NCBI GenBank assembly: GCA_002483145.1
Contig: DLHJ01000013.1
Span: forward strand, 220,634-284,633
DNA from: Cellvibrio sp. UBA7671
Lineage (GTDB): Bacteria; Pseudomonadota; Gammaproteobacteria; Pseudomonadales; Cellvibrionaceae
Reading direction: 5' to 3'
Length of the DNA: 64,000 bases
The notes below the pieces were generated by a model. It was given only the letters and a program-made list of their open reading frames with translations. It did not search any database and was not told where the DNA came from. The translations under genes were made by a program, and so were the position numbers. Positions 37,931 to 48,900 of this stretch are shown here, piece by piece. How positions within the stretch are numbered: position 1 is the stretch's first letter; each line of letters begins with the position of its first letter.

Positions 37931-39559
37931 ATGTCGCAGTTACAGTTAATTCTTGCCCAAATTAATACACTCGTAGGTGATATTCCCGGCAATACAGCCA
38001 AGGTACTTGCTGTTGCACGAACTGCATTGGCGCAAGGGCAGGTGGATGCAATAGTGTTCCCCGAGCTGACCCTGACGGGCTACCCGCCGGAAGACTTGTT
38101 GCTGCGCCCGAGTTTGGCTGTGCGCATCGATAGGGCGTTGCACGAGTTGATGGCGGCAAACTTGCCAGTCGCGCTAGTGATTGGTTATCCCCGCGTAAGT
38201 GATGGTCAGTTGTATAACATGGCGGGGGTCATTGCGGACGGGAAGTTGGTCGCTGAATACGCCAAACAGTGTTTGCCCAATTATCAGGTGTTTGATGAAA
38301 AACGCTATTTCGCGGCGGGGGATAGCCCCTGTGTATTTGACCTCAAGGGTATCCCTACCGCATTGAGCGTCTGTGAGGATATTTGGTTCCCAGGACCTAT
38401 GGCGCAGGCCAGTGCGGCCGGTGCCAAATTAATGCTCAATCTCAACGCCTCACCTTACCATCAGGGCAAGCAGCTGGAGCGCGAAGCTGTTATTGGCCAG
38501 CGCGCGCGCGAAGGCCAAATGCCGGTTGTCTATACCAATCTGGTGGGTGGGCAGGATGAATTAGTGTTTGACGGCGGCTCGGTGGTGATGGATGCCCAGG
38601 GTGAAACCCGTTTCCGTGCACCTTCTTTTGCTGAGGGTCAATTCCCGCTTTCTGTTGACTGGGATCTAAAACACGTCAGCGTCCCACTGCAGTCGCTGGA
38701 GACTATTCCTGACAATATCGCAGCTGTGTATCAGGCGCTGGTGGTAGGGATGCGCGATTACGTCAATAAAAACCGCTTCAAGGGTGTGGTGCTGGGGTTG
38801 TCCGGTGGTATTGATTCCGCCCTGACACTTGCCATGGCAGTAGATGCACTGGGTGCCGAGCGTGTTGAAGCCGTGATGATGCCCTTCCGCTATACATCCG
38901 ATTTAAGCAAAAACGATGCGGCCGATGAAGCGGCGCGCCTTGGGGTGCGCTACAGCTCGATCAGTATCGAGCCCATGTACGAAGCCTTTATGGCCGCACT
39001 TAGCGATGAATTTGCGGGTACCAAGCGCGATACCACCGAGGAAAACCTGCAGGCGCGTTGCCGTGGGGTATTGCTGATGGCGATCTCCAACAAAAAAGGC
39101 TATCTGGTGCTGACTACCGGCAACAAAAGCGAAATGGCAGTAGGTTACTCCACACTCTACGGCGATATGGCGGGCGGGTTTGATGCACTCAAAGATGTGC
39201 CCAAAACCCTGGTGTTTGCCCTGTCGCGCTACCGTAATACCCTCGGTGAAGTGATTCCTGAAAGCGTGATTACCCGTCCACCATCGGCCGAACTGGCACC
39301 GGATCAGAAGGATGAAGACAGCCTGCCGCCTTACGACATTCTCGACCGCATTCTGGAGTTGTATGTAGAACAGGATTACAGCGCAGAAGCGATTATCGCT
39401 GAAGGTTTTAACCGCGAGCAGGTTGAGCGGGTAGTGCGCTTGGTGGATGTGAATGAATACAAACGCCGTCAGGCGCCGATCGGGATTCGCATTAGCCAGC
39501 GCGGTTTTGGTCGGGATCGCCGCTATCCAATCACGTCGGGTTGGAAGATGGGTGATTGA
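37931..39559 (+). CDS. nadE: Glutamine-dependent NAD(+) synthetase
   Basis: A 542-residue enzyme that amidates nicotinic acid adenine dinucleotide to NAD using glutamine. The N-terminal nitrilase-type glutaminase has FPELTLTGYPPEDLLLRPS, KQCLPNYQVFDEKRYF and SVCEDIWFPG with the catalytic cysteine. The C-terminal synthetase has the PP-loop GLSGGIDSALTLAMA and TTGNKSEMAVGYSTLYGDMA. I start at the ATG at 37931, which fits family N-termini; an upstream ATG at 37898 is in frame. In P. aeruginosa nadE is not in this position, so its placement between pilS and bamD is local. Confidence 0.93.
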   Translation: MSQLQLILAQINTLVGDIPGNTAKVLAVARTALAQGQVDAIVFPELTLTGYPPEDLLLRPSLAVRIDRALHELMAANLPVALVIGYPRVSDGQLYNMAGVIADGKLVAEYAKQCLPNYQVFDEKRYFAAGDSPCVFDLKGIPTALSVCEDIWFPGPMAQASAAGAKLMLNLNASPYHQGKQLEREAVIGQRAREGQMPVVYTNLVGGQDELVFDGGSVVMDAQGETRFRAPSFAEGQFPLSVDWDLKHVSVPLQSLETIPDNIAAVYQALVVGMRDYVNKNRFKGVVLGLSGGIDSALTLAMAVDALGAERVEAVMMPFRYTSDLSKNDAADEAARLGVRYSSISIEPMYEAFMAALSDEFAGTKRDTTEENLQARCRGVLLMAISNKKGYLVLTTGNKSEMAVGYSTLYGDMAGGFDALKDVPKTLVFALSRYRNTLGEVIPESVITRPPSAELAPDQKDEDSLPPYDILDRILELYVEQDYSAEAIIAEGFNREQVERVVRLVDVNEYKRRQAPIGIRISQRGFGRDRRYPITSGWKMGD

Positions 39560-39561
39560 TC

Positions 39562-39596
39562 GGGTAAAAAAATAAAGGCCGCAGAAGCGGCCTTTA
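39562..39596 (-). terminator. Terminator of bamD (minus strand)
   Basis: TAAAGGCCGC-AGAA-GCGGCCTTTA is followed on the minus strand by TTATTTTTTT-like sequence, so it stops bamD transcription. It lies only 13 bases after nadE and may also stop nadE, though the plus strand lacks a T run. Confidence 0.75.
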
Positions 39597-39616
39597 TGGG
39601 TGTTGCACTAATTTGA

Positions 39617-40519
39617 TCAATCAGCGCGCGCTACATCGGTAGTGACTTTGTATTGCGGGTCGTAGATTTCACGGGTATCAAAACCGGTGATTTCATTTTT
39701 GCTGAACAAGCCCAGCGTCAGGTAGGCCAGCCAGGGCGATTGGCCATTGTTGTACATGTAGTCGTAATCAAACTCGCCGTTTTTGTTCAGTGCCGGATAA
39801 TCGGCGTAGTTAAGTTTCAGGATTTCCAGCATCTCATTGGATTGCTCGGGCATCTTTAACAGGTGATAACCCTGTACCATAACGGCCAGTGCATCGGGAG
39901 TGGCCGGTGCCTGCGGGAAGTTTTCAATCACGTAGCGGCCGCGGCCCACTGCAGCGACATAGGCGCCGCGTTTAAAATAGTAATTCGCCACATGGATTTC
40001 GTAGCGTGCCAAATGATTACGAAGGTGCAACATGCGCTTTTTCGCATCGGCAGCATAGTTGCTGTCGGGATAACGATTTAGCAATTGGGTAAAATTCGCC
40101 AATGATTCGCGTGCTGCACCCGGATCGCGTTTGGATGTGTCCACCGGCATCACCCGTTCAAACATGCCCTGATCTTTGGTAAAGGACGCCATCCCCAGCA
40201 TGTAGTAGGCGTAGTCCACATTGCGATGTTGGGGGTGCAGTCGGATAAAGCGGTTCGCCGTAGCGATTGCCGCATCGGCTTCGCCTGAGCTGTAATGAGC
40301 GTAGATAAGTTCCAGTTGCGCTTGGTCAGCATAGGTGCCGAAGGGGAAATTTTCTTCGAGCGAGTTGAGGTTTTTGATCGCCGATTCCCACTGGCTGCGC
40401 TCAAGTTGCTCTTCGGCGGCGTGGTAGAGGTCCGCTTCGGTGGTGTATTCGGGCTCTTTGCTGGAGCAGGCAGTCAGCAGTAAAAGGGTGCTGAGCATCA
40501 AACAGGGCAGGACTCGCAT
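39617..40519 (-). CDS. bamD: Outer-membrane assembly lipoprotein BamD (ComL)
   Basis: A 300-residue lipoprotein: the signal peptide ends in LLLLTACSSKE with the lipobox cysteine. Five TPR-like helical repeats follow (AEEQLERSQWESAIKNLNSL, SNYAADAKKRMLHLRNHLAR, YEIHVANYYFKRGAYVAAVG). It is an essential part of the BAM complex that inserts beta-barrel proteins such as the porin at 1133. It is longer than E. coli BamD (245), with extra C-terminal residues. It is divergent from rluD as in pseudomonads. Confidence 0.94.
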   Translation of the reverse strand: MRVLPCLMLSTLLLLTACSSKEPEYTTEADLYHAAEEQLERSQWESAIKNLNSLEENFPFGTYADQAQLELIYAHYSSGEADAAIATANRFIRLHPQHRNVDYAYYMLGMASFTKDQGMFERVMPVDTSKRDPGAARESLANFTQLLNRYPDSNYAADAKKRMLHLRNHLARYEIHVANYYFKRGAYVAAVGRGRYVIENFPQAPATPDALAVMVQGYHLLKMPEQSNEMLEILKLNYADYPALNKNGEFDYDYMYNNGQSPWLAYLTLGLFSKNEITGFDTREIYDPQYKVTTDVARAD

Positions 40520-40679
40520 AGGGTTATAGACTCTTATCTCGATAAAATAGACCCCGTTTGCGGGGCAGGGTATTTAAACACAGAGCTTGGCGGATACCAA
40601 TCTGGCAGCAGTAAAAGCTCCCAATTTCCGGTTTTTGGCAAATCATTCACGGCCAGAAACAATCACTAGAGGTTTTTTA

Positions 40680-41645
40680 ATGAAAGACGTTTTTGACCTG
40701 AGCGCGCAAGTGCCCATCCAGATGAGCGGCATGCGCTTCGACCAGATCGCCTCCGAGTTGTTCCCTGACTTCTCCCGCTCGCGTTTGTCGAGCTGGATTA
40801 AGGATGGCCAGCTCAAAGTTGACGGCCGTACTGCCAAGCCAAAAGACAAGTTGATCGGCGGTGAAGTGCTGGAGCTCAAGGCAGAGTTGGAAGCTCAGGG
40901 TGAGTGGCAGCCGGAAGAGATTACGCTGGATATCATCCACGAAGATGACGACTTGATCATCATCAACAAGCAAGCCGGGCTGGTAGTTCACCCGGCTGCT
41001 GGCAACTACACAGGTACGCTGGTTAATGCGTTGATCAACCATATTCCCGGCTTGGTGAATTTGCCGCGCGCGGGGATTGTGCACCGCCTCGACAAAGAAA
41101 CCACAGGGTTGATGGTGATTGCCAAAACCCTGGAAGCCCATACCGATCTGGTTGAACAGCTGGCCGACCGCACTGTTAGCCGCGAATACGAAGCTGTTGC
41201 CATAGGCGCTATGACCGGTGGTGGCACCGTGGATGCCCCAATGGGGCGTCATCCTATGCAGCGCAAACTCATGGCGGTACTCAAGGCGGGCGGCAAGCGT
41301 GCCGTGACTCACTACCGCGTGGCCAAACGCTACCCGAGCCATACCCATATCCGCGTGAAACTGGAGACTGGCCGTACTCACCAAATTCGTGTGCATATGG
41401 CACATATCGGTCATCCGTTGGTGGGTGATCCCACCTACGGCAGCCGTTTTAAAATCCCCAAAGGCGCCAACCAGCATTTGATCGATACCCTCAAAAGCTT
41501 CCCGCGTCAGGCGCTGCATGCCTTTAAATTGGGCTTGGAACATCCTGGCACCGGCGAATACTCCGAGTGGACTGCGCCCTTGCCGGAGGATTTTAAAAAT
41601 CTGCTCGATGCACTCAATACCGGGTTCACTCTTGTCGATGACTGA
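40680..41645 (+). CDS. rluD: 23S rRNA pseudouridine synthase RluD
   Basis: A 321-residue enzyme that makes pseudouridines 1911, 1915 and 1917 in helix 69 of 23S rRNA. The N-terminal S4 domain has FSRSRLSSWIKDGQLKVDG. The catalytic domain has GIVHRLDKETTGLMVIAKT with the catalytic aspartate and KLETGRTHQIRVHMAHIGHP. The ATG at 40680 has GAGG upstream; a longer reading from 40587 is not supported. Its 3' end overlaps pgeF, indicating coupling. Confidence 0.95.
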   Translation: MKDVFDLSAQVPIQMSGMRFDQIASELFPDFSRSRLSSWIKDGQLKVDGRTAKPKDKLIGGEVLELKAELEAQGEWQPEEITLDIIHEDDDLIIINKQAGLVVHPAAGNYTGTLVNALINHIPGLVNLPRAGIVHRLDKETTGLMVIAKTLEAHTDLVEQLADRTVSREYEAVAIGAMTGGGTVDAPMGRHPMQRKLMAVLKAGGKRAVTHYRVAKRYPSHTHIRVKLETGRTHQIRVHMAHIGHPLVGDPTYGSRFKIPKGANQHLIDTLKSFPRQALHAFKLGLEHPGTGEYSEWTAPLPEDFKNLLDALNTGFTLVDD

Positions 41646-42396
41646 TATGAGTGGCATTACGCCTGACTGGCCCGCCCCCGCCAATGTCCGCAGCCATATC
41701 ACCACCCGCGCGAGTGGCGTCAGTCTGCCGCCCTACGCGAGTAATAATCTGGGGTTACACGTCGGCGATAATCCGGAACATGTTGCCGTTAACCGCGCGC
41801 AACTATCCGAGCACTTGGGATTTCAAAACACACCACAGTGGCTTGAGCAGATTCACGGTGTGAAAGTCGTGAATGCCAAAACCGATGGAGTGGTGCGCAC
41901 AGCTGATGGCAGTTACAGCAATCAGCCCGGTCACGCCTGTTTGGTAATGACAGCTGATTGCCTGCCGATTTTGTTGTGCGATAAACAGGGCACCCAGGTT
42001 GCCGCGTTACATTGCGGCTGGCGCAGTTTGGCAAAAGGGATATGCGCGCGCGGCCTGCAAAAATTCAACGCCAAACCGGACGATATTCTTGCCTACCTCG
42101 GCCCAGCGATTTCACAGCCGCACTTTGAGGTGGGGGTGGATGTGCTTGAAGCCTTTTTTAAAGCGGCGCGCAGCCAGCAACATGCTGAGGAGACTGCTAA
42201 CGCGTTTATCTCTGCACACCGTCCACTGCATTTTTATGCCGATATTTATGCGCTCGCCCGGGCTGAATTACATGCTTTGGGGGTGACTGCAATTTACGGT
42301 GGCAATGATTGCACCTATGCTGATGAAACCCGTTTTTACTCCTTTCGCCGCGACAAAGTGACCGGGCGGATGGCGAGTGTTATCTGGCTGGAATAA
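41638..42396 (+). CDS. pgeF: Peptidoglycan editing factor PgeF / LACC1-type multicopper oxidoreductase-like (YfiH)
   Basis: A 252-residue protein of the COG1496 (DUF152) family. Zinc/copper-like ligands are seen in WLEQIHGVKVV, VMTADCLPILLCD and AALHCGWRSLAKG. Homologues are purine nucleoside phosphorylase/adenosine deaminase-like enzymes (LACC1) and in E. coli PgeF removes wrongly incorporated L-Ser from UDP-MurNAc. I use the ATG at 41638, overlapping the rluD stop by 8 bases; 41647 is an alternative. The order rluD-pgeF-clpB is conserved in pseudomonads. Confidence 0.93.
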   Translation: MTDMSGITPDWPAPANVRSHITTRASGVSLPPYASNNLGLHVGDNPEHVAVNRAQLSEHLGFQNTPQWLEQIHGVKVVNAKTDGVVRTADGSYSNQPGHACLVMTADCLPILLCDKQGTQVAALHCGWRSLAKGICARGLQKFNAKPDDILAYLGPAISQPHFEVGVDVLEAFFKAARSQQHAEETANAFISAHRPLHFYADIYALARAELHALGVTAIYGGNDCTYADETRFYSFRRDKVTGRMASVIWLE

Positions 42397-42490
42397 TTTT
42401 TTTGCATTGACTGAATCCGGTTGCAGCAGTACTTGCATCTAAGTTTTCGTGCATAACGTTTATCGAAACCATCACCAACAAGGAATCATT

Positions 42491-43015
42491 ATGGATCTCG
42501 ACCAAATCGAAAAGCTGAACGACCTGAAACAAAAAGGCCTGATCAGTGAAGAGGAGTACCAGCAGGCCAAGGAGCGTATTCTCGGTGCCCAGCCACAGCA
42601 GGCCGCATCTGCCCCGCAACCTCACACCATAATGCAAACCAATAATTATGATTATGCAATGGTGTTGCATCTCACCCAATTCTGCTCCTGGTTGTTCCCG
42701 TTTTTGGGGCTTATCGTCCCGCTGATTATGTGGCAATCCAAAAAAGAAGATGCTTATGTTGATGAGCAAGGCAAGGTGGTGATGAACTGGGTGTTCAGCT
42801 CGCTGATTTACTTTTTGGTAAGTGTGATCCTGTGCTTTATTGTGGTTGGCTTTTTCCTGATAGCAATACTGTTTGTGTGCTCGATTGTGTTCACAATTAT
42901 GGGCGCGATGGATGCCAACAAGGGCGTTATTAAAAACTACCCCATGTCGATCAAGTTTTTTGATGTGCGCGAAACAGCGCGTACACAGGTTGTTCCGAAT
43001 AGCCCGCAAAATTGA
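42491..43015 (+). CDS. SHOCT plus DUF4870 membrane protein
   Basis: A 174-residue protein. The first 35 residues (IEKLNDLKQKGLISEEEYQQ) are a SHOCT oligomerisation domain. A Gln/Ala/Pro linker follows, then three hydrophobic segments of a DUF4870 domain (VLHLTQFCSWLFPFLGLIVP with LIMWQSKKED, and ILCFIVVGFFLIAILFVCSI). AAGGAATCATT precedes the ATG at 42491. Function is unknown; both domains are widespread. It lies between pgeF and clpB, with a weak terminator hairpin after it. Confidence 0.83.
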   Translation: MDLDQIEKLNDLKQKGLISEEEYQQAKERILGAQPQQAASAPQPHTIMQTNNYDYAMVLHLTQFCSWLFPFLGLIVPLIMWQSKKEDAYVDEQGKVVMNWVFSSLIYFLVSVILCFIVVGFFLIAILFVCSIVFTIMGAMDANKGVIKNYPMSIKFFDVRETARTQVVPNSPQN

Positions 43016-43017
43016 TC

Positions 43018-43040
43018 TAGCGCAAAAAGCGCTATTTATT
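43018..43040 (+). terminator. Weak terminator after the DUF4870 gene
   Basis: TAGCGC-AAAAA-GCGCTA is followed by TTTATT. The stem is only 6 bp. Confidence 0.45.
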
Positions 43041-43073
43041 CCCGGCAAAGATGACAAGCAGGTTCCCGGCCTG

Positions 43074-43102
43074 CTTGAAATCACCCCCCTCACGCCCCAC
43101 CT
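43074..43102 (+). promoter_or_regulatory. Sigma-32 (heat-shock) promoter of clpB
   Basis: CTTGAAA at 43074-43080 and CCCCACCT at 43095-43102, spaced 14 bases, match the sigma-32 consensus CTTGAAA-N11-15-CCCCATNT well. A start near 43109 would give a leader of about 30 bases, ending at GAGG before the clpB ATG. Confidence 0.8.
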
Positions 43103-43139
43103 CTGCCTCAACCGAGTAACACATCGCTTGAGGTAATCC

Positions 43140-45797
43140 ATGCGTATCGACCGTTTAACCAATCAATTGCAAGTAGCGCTGTCCGACGCCCAATCCATTG
43201 CGTTGGGGCAAGATCACAGCCAACTGGATCCAGCCCATTTATTGCTCGCGATGATCGACCAGAAAGGAGCGGCCAGTGTGCGCCTGCTGCTGAACCAGGC
43301 GGGGTTCGATGTCGCCGGGCTGCGCACTGCGCTCAATGAATACGTGGAAAGTTTACCGCAAATTAAAAATCCTACCGGCGAAGTCACTATGTCGCCTGAT
43401 ATGGTGCGCATGTTGAATCTCGCGGACCGTCACGCGCAAAAAACTGGCGACAAATTTGTCTCCAGCGATTCAGTGCTGGTGGTGTTGATGACTGAAATGC
43501 AGGGCGCAGTGCCGGATATATTGAAAAAATTTGGCAATGCCCAGCGCCTGCTGCAAGGTATCCAAAAAGTGCGCGGCGGCGAAAATGTGGATGACGCCGA
43601 TTCCGAAGGCAACCGTCAGGCACTGGAAAAATATACTGTCGATTTAACCGCGCGCGCGGAAGCGGGCAAACTCGATCCGGTGATTGGCCGCGACGACGAA
43701 ATTCGCCGCACTATCCAGGTGTTGCAACGCCGCAGCAAAAATAATCCCGTCTTGATTGGTGAGCCAGGTGTGGGTAAAACTGCGATTGTGGAAGGGCTCG
43801 CGCAGCGTATTGTCAACGGTGAAGTGCCCGAAGGTTTAAAAGATAAACGGCTGCTGTCGCTCGATTTGGGTGGACTGCTCGCCGGGGCAAAATTTCGCGG
43901 TGAATTTGAAGAGCGGTTGAAATCCGTTATTAACGAATTAAGCAAACAAGAAGGCCGCATTATTTTATTTATCGACGAGCTGCATACCATGGTCGGCGCC
44001 GGTAAAGGCGAAGGTGCAATGGATGCAGGCAATATGCTTAAACCGGCGCTGTCGCGCGGTGAATTGCATTGCGTGGGTGCTACCACGCTCGATGAATATC
44101 GCAAATATATTGAAAAAGATGCAGCGCTGGAGCGCCGCTTCCAAAAAGTATTGGTCGACGAACCTAATGAGTCCGACACCATCGCCATTTTGCGCGGTTT
44201 GAAAGAGCGCTATGAAGTCCACCACGGCGTGGATATCACCGACTCGGCGATTATCGCCGCCGCAAAACTATCCCAGCGCTATATCACCGATCGACAATTA
44301 CCTGATAAAGCGATTGATTTGATTGATGAAGCCGCCAGCCGTATCCGCATGGAAATAGATTCCAAGCCGGAGGAGATGGATCGTCTGGAACGCCGTTTAA
44401 TCCAATTCAAAATTGAACGCGAAGCGGTAAAAAAAGATGAAGATGAAGCAAGCAAAAAACGCCTCGCCAAACTCGATCAGGATATCGATAAGTTCGAGCG
44501 TGAACTGAATGATTTGGAAGAAATCTGGCGCGCTGAAAAAGCAGCGCTGCAAGGCTCACAAGAAATTAAAAGCCAATTAGAGCAGGCGCGTTTTGAAATG
44601 GAAGAAAAACGCCGCAAAGGCGATTTGGCGCGCATGTCAGAACTTCAATATGGGATTATTCCGCAGTTGGAAAAGCAATTGGATATGGCTGGCCAAGCGG
44701 AAATGATGGAGATGAAACTGCTGCGCAATAAAGTGACCGAAGAAGAAATTGCCGAGGTGGTCTCCAAGTGGACTGGTATTCCCGTCTCCAAAATGTTGGA
44801 GGGCGAGCGCGAAAAATTATTGCGCATGGAAGAGTCGCTGCATAAACGTGTGATTGGCCAACACGAGGCGGTAGTCGCTGTTGCCAATGCGGTGCGCCGT
44901 TCGCGCGCGGGCTTGTCCGATGCCAACCGTCCCAATGGTTCATTTTTATTTTTAGGGCCAACCGGTGTCGGTAAAACCGAATTGTGTAAATCCCTTGCCG
45001 AATTTTTATTTGATACCAGCGATGCGATGGTGCGTATCGATATGTCGGAATTTATGGAAAAACATTCGGTCGCCCGTTTGATCGGCGCTCCACCCGGTTA
45101 TGTGGGTTATGAAGAGGGTGGCTACCTCACCGAGACAGTGCGCCGCAAACCCTACTCCGTCATTTTGCTCGATGAAATTGAAAAAGCGCATCCCGATGTA
45201 TTCAATATTTTGTTGCAAGTATTGGACGATGGACGCTTGACCGACGGCCAAGGCCGCACTGTGGATTTCCGGAATACGGTAATTGTAATGACCTCGAATT
45301 TAGGGTCGGATCGCATCCAGGAATTAGCGGAAGATAAATCTTTCGACACTGTGAGTTTCGACAGTTTTGTGAATGACGATATGAACAATTCACTCAATAA
45401 TGAGAATCGCTACAACGCGATGAAAGATGCGGTGATGGAAGTTGTCGGTGGCCATTTCCGCCCGGAATTTATCAACCGTATTGATGAGGTTGTTGTCTTC
45501 CATCCGCTCGGGCGCGAACAAATTCGCGGTATTGCCGATATCCAGTTGGAGCTGTTGAGAAAACGTTTAGCCGAACGCGAACTGAGTCTGGAGTTGGAGG
45601 ATGAAGTGATGGATAAATTGGCAAGTGTCGGTTTTGATCCTGTCTATGGTGCACGCCCTTTAAAACGCGCCATCCAGCAGTTGATTGAAAACCCGCTGGC
45701 ACAGGATATCCTCGGTGGTAAATTTATGCCCGGCGCGATTATTCACGGTAAATTGTTAGGCGATAAAATTGTGTTTGACCCCAAGCGGTTGAATTAA
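43140..45797 (+). CDS. clpB: ATP-dependent disaggregase ClpB
   Basis: An 885-residue Hsp100 chaperone that, with DnaK, pulls proteins out of aggregates. The N-terminal Clp_N repeat domain, NBD1 (Walker A GEPGVGKT, about residue 205), the middle coiled coil (about 410-530, [20 protein letters not shown]) and NBD2 (Walker A GPTGVGKT, then [13 protein letters not shown]) are in order. It is about 28 residues longer than E. coli ClpB because of an Asp/Asn/Ser-rich insertion near residues 725-755 within NBD2 (after [17 protein letters not shown]). A sigma-32-like promoter and a strong terminator frame it as a single-gene unit. Confidence 0.97.
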   Translation: MRIDRLTNQLQVALSDAQSIALGQDHSQLDPAHLLLAMIDQKGAASVRLLLNQAGFDVAGLRTALNEYVESLPQIKNPTGEVTMSPDMVRMLNLADRHAQKTGDKFVSSDSVLVVLMTEMQGAVPDILKKFGNAQRLLQGIQKVRGGENVDDADSEGNRQALEKYTVDLTARAEAGKLDPVIGRDDEIRRTIQVLQRRSKNNPVLIGEPGVGKTAIVEGLAQRIVNGEVPEGLKDKRLLSLDLGGLLAGAKFRGEFEERLKSVINELSKQEGRIILFIDELHTMVGAGKGEGAMDAGNMLKPALSRGELHCVGATTLDEYRKYIEKDAALERRFQKVLVDEPNESDTIAILRGLKERYEVHHGVDITDSAIIAAAKLSQRYITDRQLPDKAIDLIDEAASRIRMEIDSKPEEMDRLERRLIQFKIEREAVKKDEDEASKKRLAKLDQDIDKFERELNDLEEIWRAEKAALQGSQEIKSQLEQARFEMEEKRRKGDLARMSELQYGIIPQLEKQLDMAGQAEMMEMKLLRNKVTEEEIAEVVSKWTGIPVSKMLEGEREKLLRMEESLHKRVIGQHEAVVAVANAVRRSRAGLSDANRPNGSFLFLGPTGVGKTELCKSLAEFLFDTSDAMVRIDMSEFMEKHSVARLIGAPPGYVGYEEGGYLTETVRRKPYSVILLDEIEKAHPDVFNILLQVLDDGRLTDGQGRTVDFRNTVIVMTSNLGSDRIQELAEDKSFDTVSFDSFVNDDMNNSLNNENRYNAMKDAVMEVVGGHFRPEFINRIDEVVVFHPLGREQIRGIADIQLELLRKRLAERELSLELEDEVMDKLASVGFDPVYGARPLKRAIQQLIENPLAQDILGGKFMPGAIIHGKLLGDKIVFDPKRLN

Positions 45798-45830
45798 CTG
45801 CAGATGAGTTCGCTCAAAATAGACTTACTA

Positions 45831-45860
45831 AACGCCGTCGCAATGACGGCGTTTTTTTTA
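45831..45860 (+). terminator. Terminator of clpB
   Basis: AACGCCGTC-GCAAT-GACGGCGTT is followed by a run of eight T residues. Confidence 0.9.
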
Positions 45861-45998
45861 TCCCTGTAAATGTACTTTCAGCGGCTACACTTATTTATCG
45901 TTATTCAAGTAAAAGTTGATCAATTTGGCGACAAAGTGGTAAAACGCTCGCTCGGCAACCGCACTCAAAACCCAATCATAAAAAATCATGGAGATGTT

Positions 45999-48900
45999 AT
46001 GTTCCCACGGACATTATCAGCCGGTGTGGTGGCACTGGCCTTTTGCGCACTGGTGCACCTGGCTCAGGCGAATCAATCCCCCCAGCAAATTATCCAGATT
46101 CATCAGCAACACAAGCAGTCGGGCAATCAGCTCGACTATCATCCCGACAACAGCGAACCCCAGTCATTTGCGTTATCGGCTGGTGGCGCGGTGAGTATCA
46201 ATAATCAATCTGGGCAACTGCAAATCCAAACTCTTGACCACACCCAGCCGCAGCGATTGCTGGTGCGTTTAAAAGATCAGGCGGTCAGACCCTATCTCAA
46301 GCAGCAGCGCGAGCAAATGCGAGCGACGGGCAAGCTGTCGCGCGCGCAGCAACAACTGCTGGGAAAATCCACCCAAAGCCAGTTGCAACGCGTACAAAAA
46401 AGCCAGAGTCAATTGCTGGGCGAATTGCGCAAACAGAAGCTGATGCAGCAGATGCACGGGCAATTTACACAGTTAACCAATACGCTGAGCATCACTGCCG
46501 AAGCAAACAGCATTGAGCGGATCCGCCGATTGCCACAGGTGGCTGCGGTGTACCCGGATACCCGGATAAAAGCCTTTCTGGCTGAAAGTGTGGGTATTAC
46601 CAAGGCGCCGCAGCTGTGGGCAATGCGCGACAGCCAGGCGCGCGAGGTCACCGGCCAAGGGGTGACAGTGGCGGTGCTGGATACGGGGATTGATTACACC
46701 CATCCCGATTTGGGCGGGTGTATCGGAACCGGCTGCAAGGTGGCTGGGGGGCACAATTTTGTTGAAGGGGAGGACGTCACCAATCCTATCGACAAACACG
46801 GTCACGGCACCCATGTGGCGGGCATCATTGCAGCCAAGGGCACCCTCACCGGTATGGCACCCGATGTGACCCTCTATGCCTATAAGGTGTTGAGCGATCA
46901 GGGCTGGGGCATGGAAAGCGGCATTGTTGCGGCGCTGGAAAAAGCCGTTGATCCCGATGGAAACCCGCTGACGGATGACCAGATTGATATAGTTAATATG
47001 AGTTTGGGAGGCTCGGGAGCGCCCGACTCGCCTATCTCGGAAGCCGCAAACAACGCCATGGCTGCAGGGGTAGTGGTAGTGGTAGCGGCGGGCAATAGCG
47101 GTAGCTCCTATTCCACCATAGGTTCACCGGGAAATGCTGAACAGGTGTTGACGGTGGGCGCTAGCGATAACAACGGCGCTATCGCCGGTTTTAGCTCACG
47201 TGGGCCAATTTCTGGCAAGGCTTATGTAAAGCCGGAATTGGTAGCGCCGGGTGTGGAGATCAACTCGGCCAAGCCCGGCGGCAGTTATGTTCGGCTCAGT
47301 GGAACCAGTATGGCCACTCCCCACGTGGCGGGTGGCGCTGCATTGTTAAAGCAGCTTTATCCCAACCTGACCCCAGCCGAACTTAAAACTCTGTTGATTA
47401 ATACCGGTAGTGATTTGGGGCAGGATGTGTTCACACAGGGCGCAGGGATGATGGATCTGGCGCAAGCTGCAAGTGCCAAGTTGTTGGTAAGTCCAGCGCT
47501 TTTGTCGGCTGGATCAGTGAATCTTGCGCAGCCGAGCTGGTCGGCAAATCTGTCACTGACGTTGAAAAATATCAGCAGCAACTCGCTCAAGGTGGCGACA
47601 ACCGCGCCGGTGGTATTTCCCCAAGGCGCCAGCGGGTTGGTTGACCCAGCGGGTGAACAGGAGTTGGCGGCGGGTGAGCAAACCACGGTGAAGCTGCAGT
47701 TATTAGTCGATACCCAGACCTTGCCCTTTGCCGACAGTGCGACCTTGCATCATGAAGTGGTTGCCAATGTTCGTTATTCCGAAACCGATATACGGCTGCC
47801 ACTGGTATTTGCCAAAGCCGCCCGGCTCAATGTGGAGTTCGATGCGCCGCTCTTTCTGCTGCATGTGATCAATGACGATGGAAGTTATGGCAGTGTGGAG
47901 TATTTCAATAGTTGCACCGATGCGCCAACCAATTTCGGGCTCGATCTCAAGCCGGGTACTTACCATCTGGCGGCCACTTTCTATGGCGAAGGCTGCAGTC
48001 TGGATTCGCTGGTGTTCAAGGAAGATATTCAACTGGTGGATAGTGTCACCACCAAACTGGAGCGAGCCAGTGCAATCCACGAAATAGCGATTAGTTCAGT
48101 GACAGGGTTGGACGGTAGCTCTATCCCCTTGGATGGCATGAATACAAAGACTCAGTTGATCGAATGGCGGATGGCTGATGTTCCCCAAGGCAGCGTGCTG
48201 TTTTTGGGTGGCAGCGGCAAAAGAATTTTGCGTGTATCGGAGCTCTCTGAGAGCGTTCAGATAGCGGCGACAGCGCTGTTCTCACTGAGAGAAACAAGCC
48301 CTGGGGTGACGGGTGAGTATTATTTGTTGTCGGCCTTTTACAGGGATGGCATTCGTTCATCTCAGTATCTTGATCTGGATTTGCGCACTGCCGGTGGCGT
48401 TGATTTTACCTATGCTGATCTGGATAAGTTGGCGGGGGGTGTCAGGTTCTCCCAAGGGTTGAGCCAGCTGCGCTCTACCTTTGACTTCGTCGCTTTTGGC
48501 ACCTACTGGAGTAGTGGGACTGTCTACAACCAGCCGATATCAGCAAAACTCTATGCCAATATCTCCACTCTGGAAAAAGGCGAGTGGTACCCGACGATGG
48601 GGGTGGAGCGTTTGAGTGATGATCCTTTTGCGTGGAACCTGCAACTAATGAATACGGGCTCCCTTGCCTTTACGGATTCCCAATCCTTTACCAAGCTGCG
48701 CGGTGTATTCAGTACCCCGGATGCGACCAACTACCGCAGTTCTGGTCGGGCTATCACCGTTGCAGATGGCGCCTACTTCACAGCTCCCGCCTTTTACTTC
48801 AATAGTTGGGCTAACGAGTTACAGATTCAGAGCATGTCTGAGCCCTACTGGTTTGGCGGTAATTACACCATCCAGCGCGATGCCCAGCAGAATAGCTTTT

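Noticed and set aside
40677..41705. A long 342-codon frame on the minus strand
   Set aside because: It is antisense to rluD and pgeF, whose motifs (HRLDKETTG, KLETGRTHQIRVH) are unmistakable; the translated antisense product has no recognisable features.
42380..43162. A 260-codon minus-strand frame
   Set aside because: It is antisense to the SHOCT/DUF4870 gene and the clpB promoter, and its composition is rich in Arg, His and Cys without domains.
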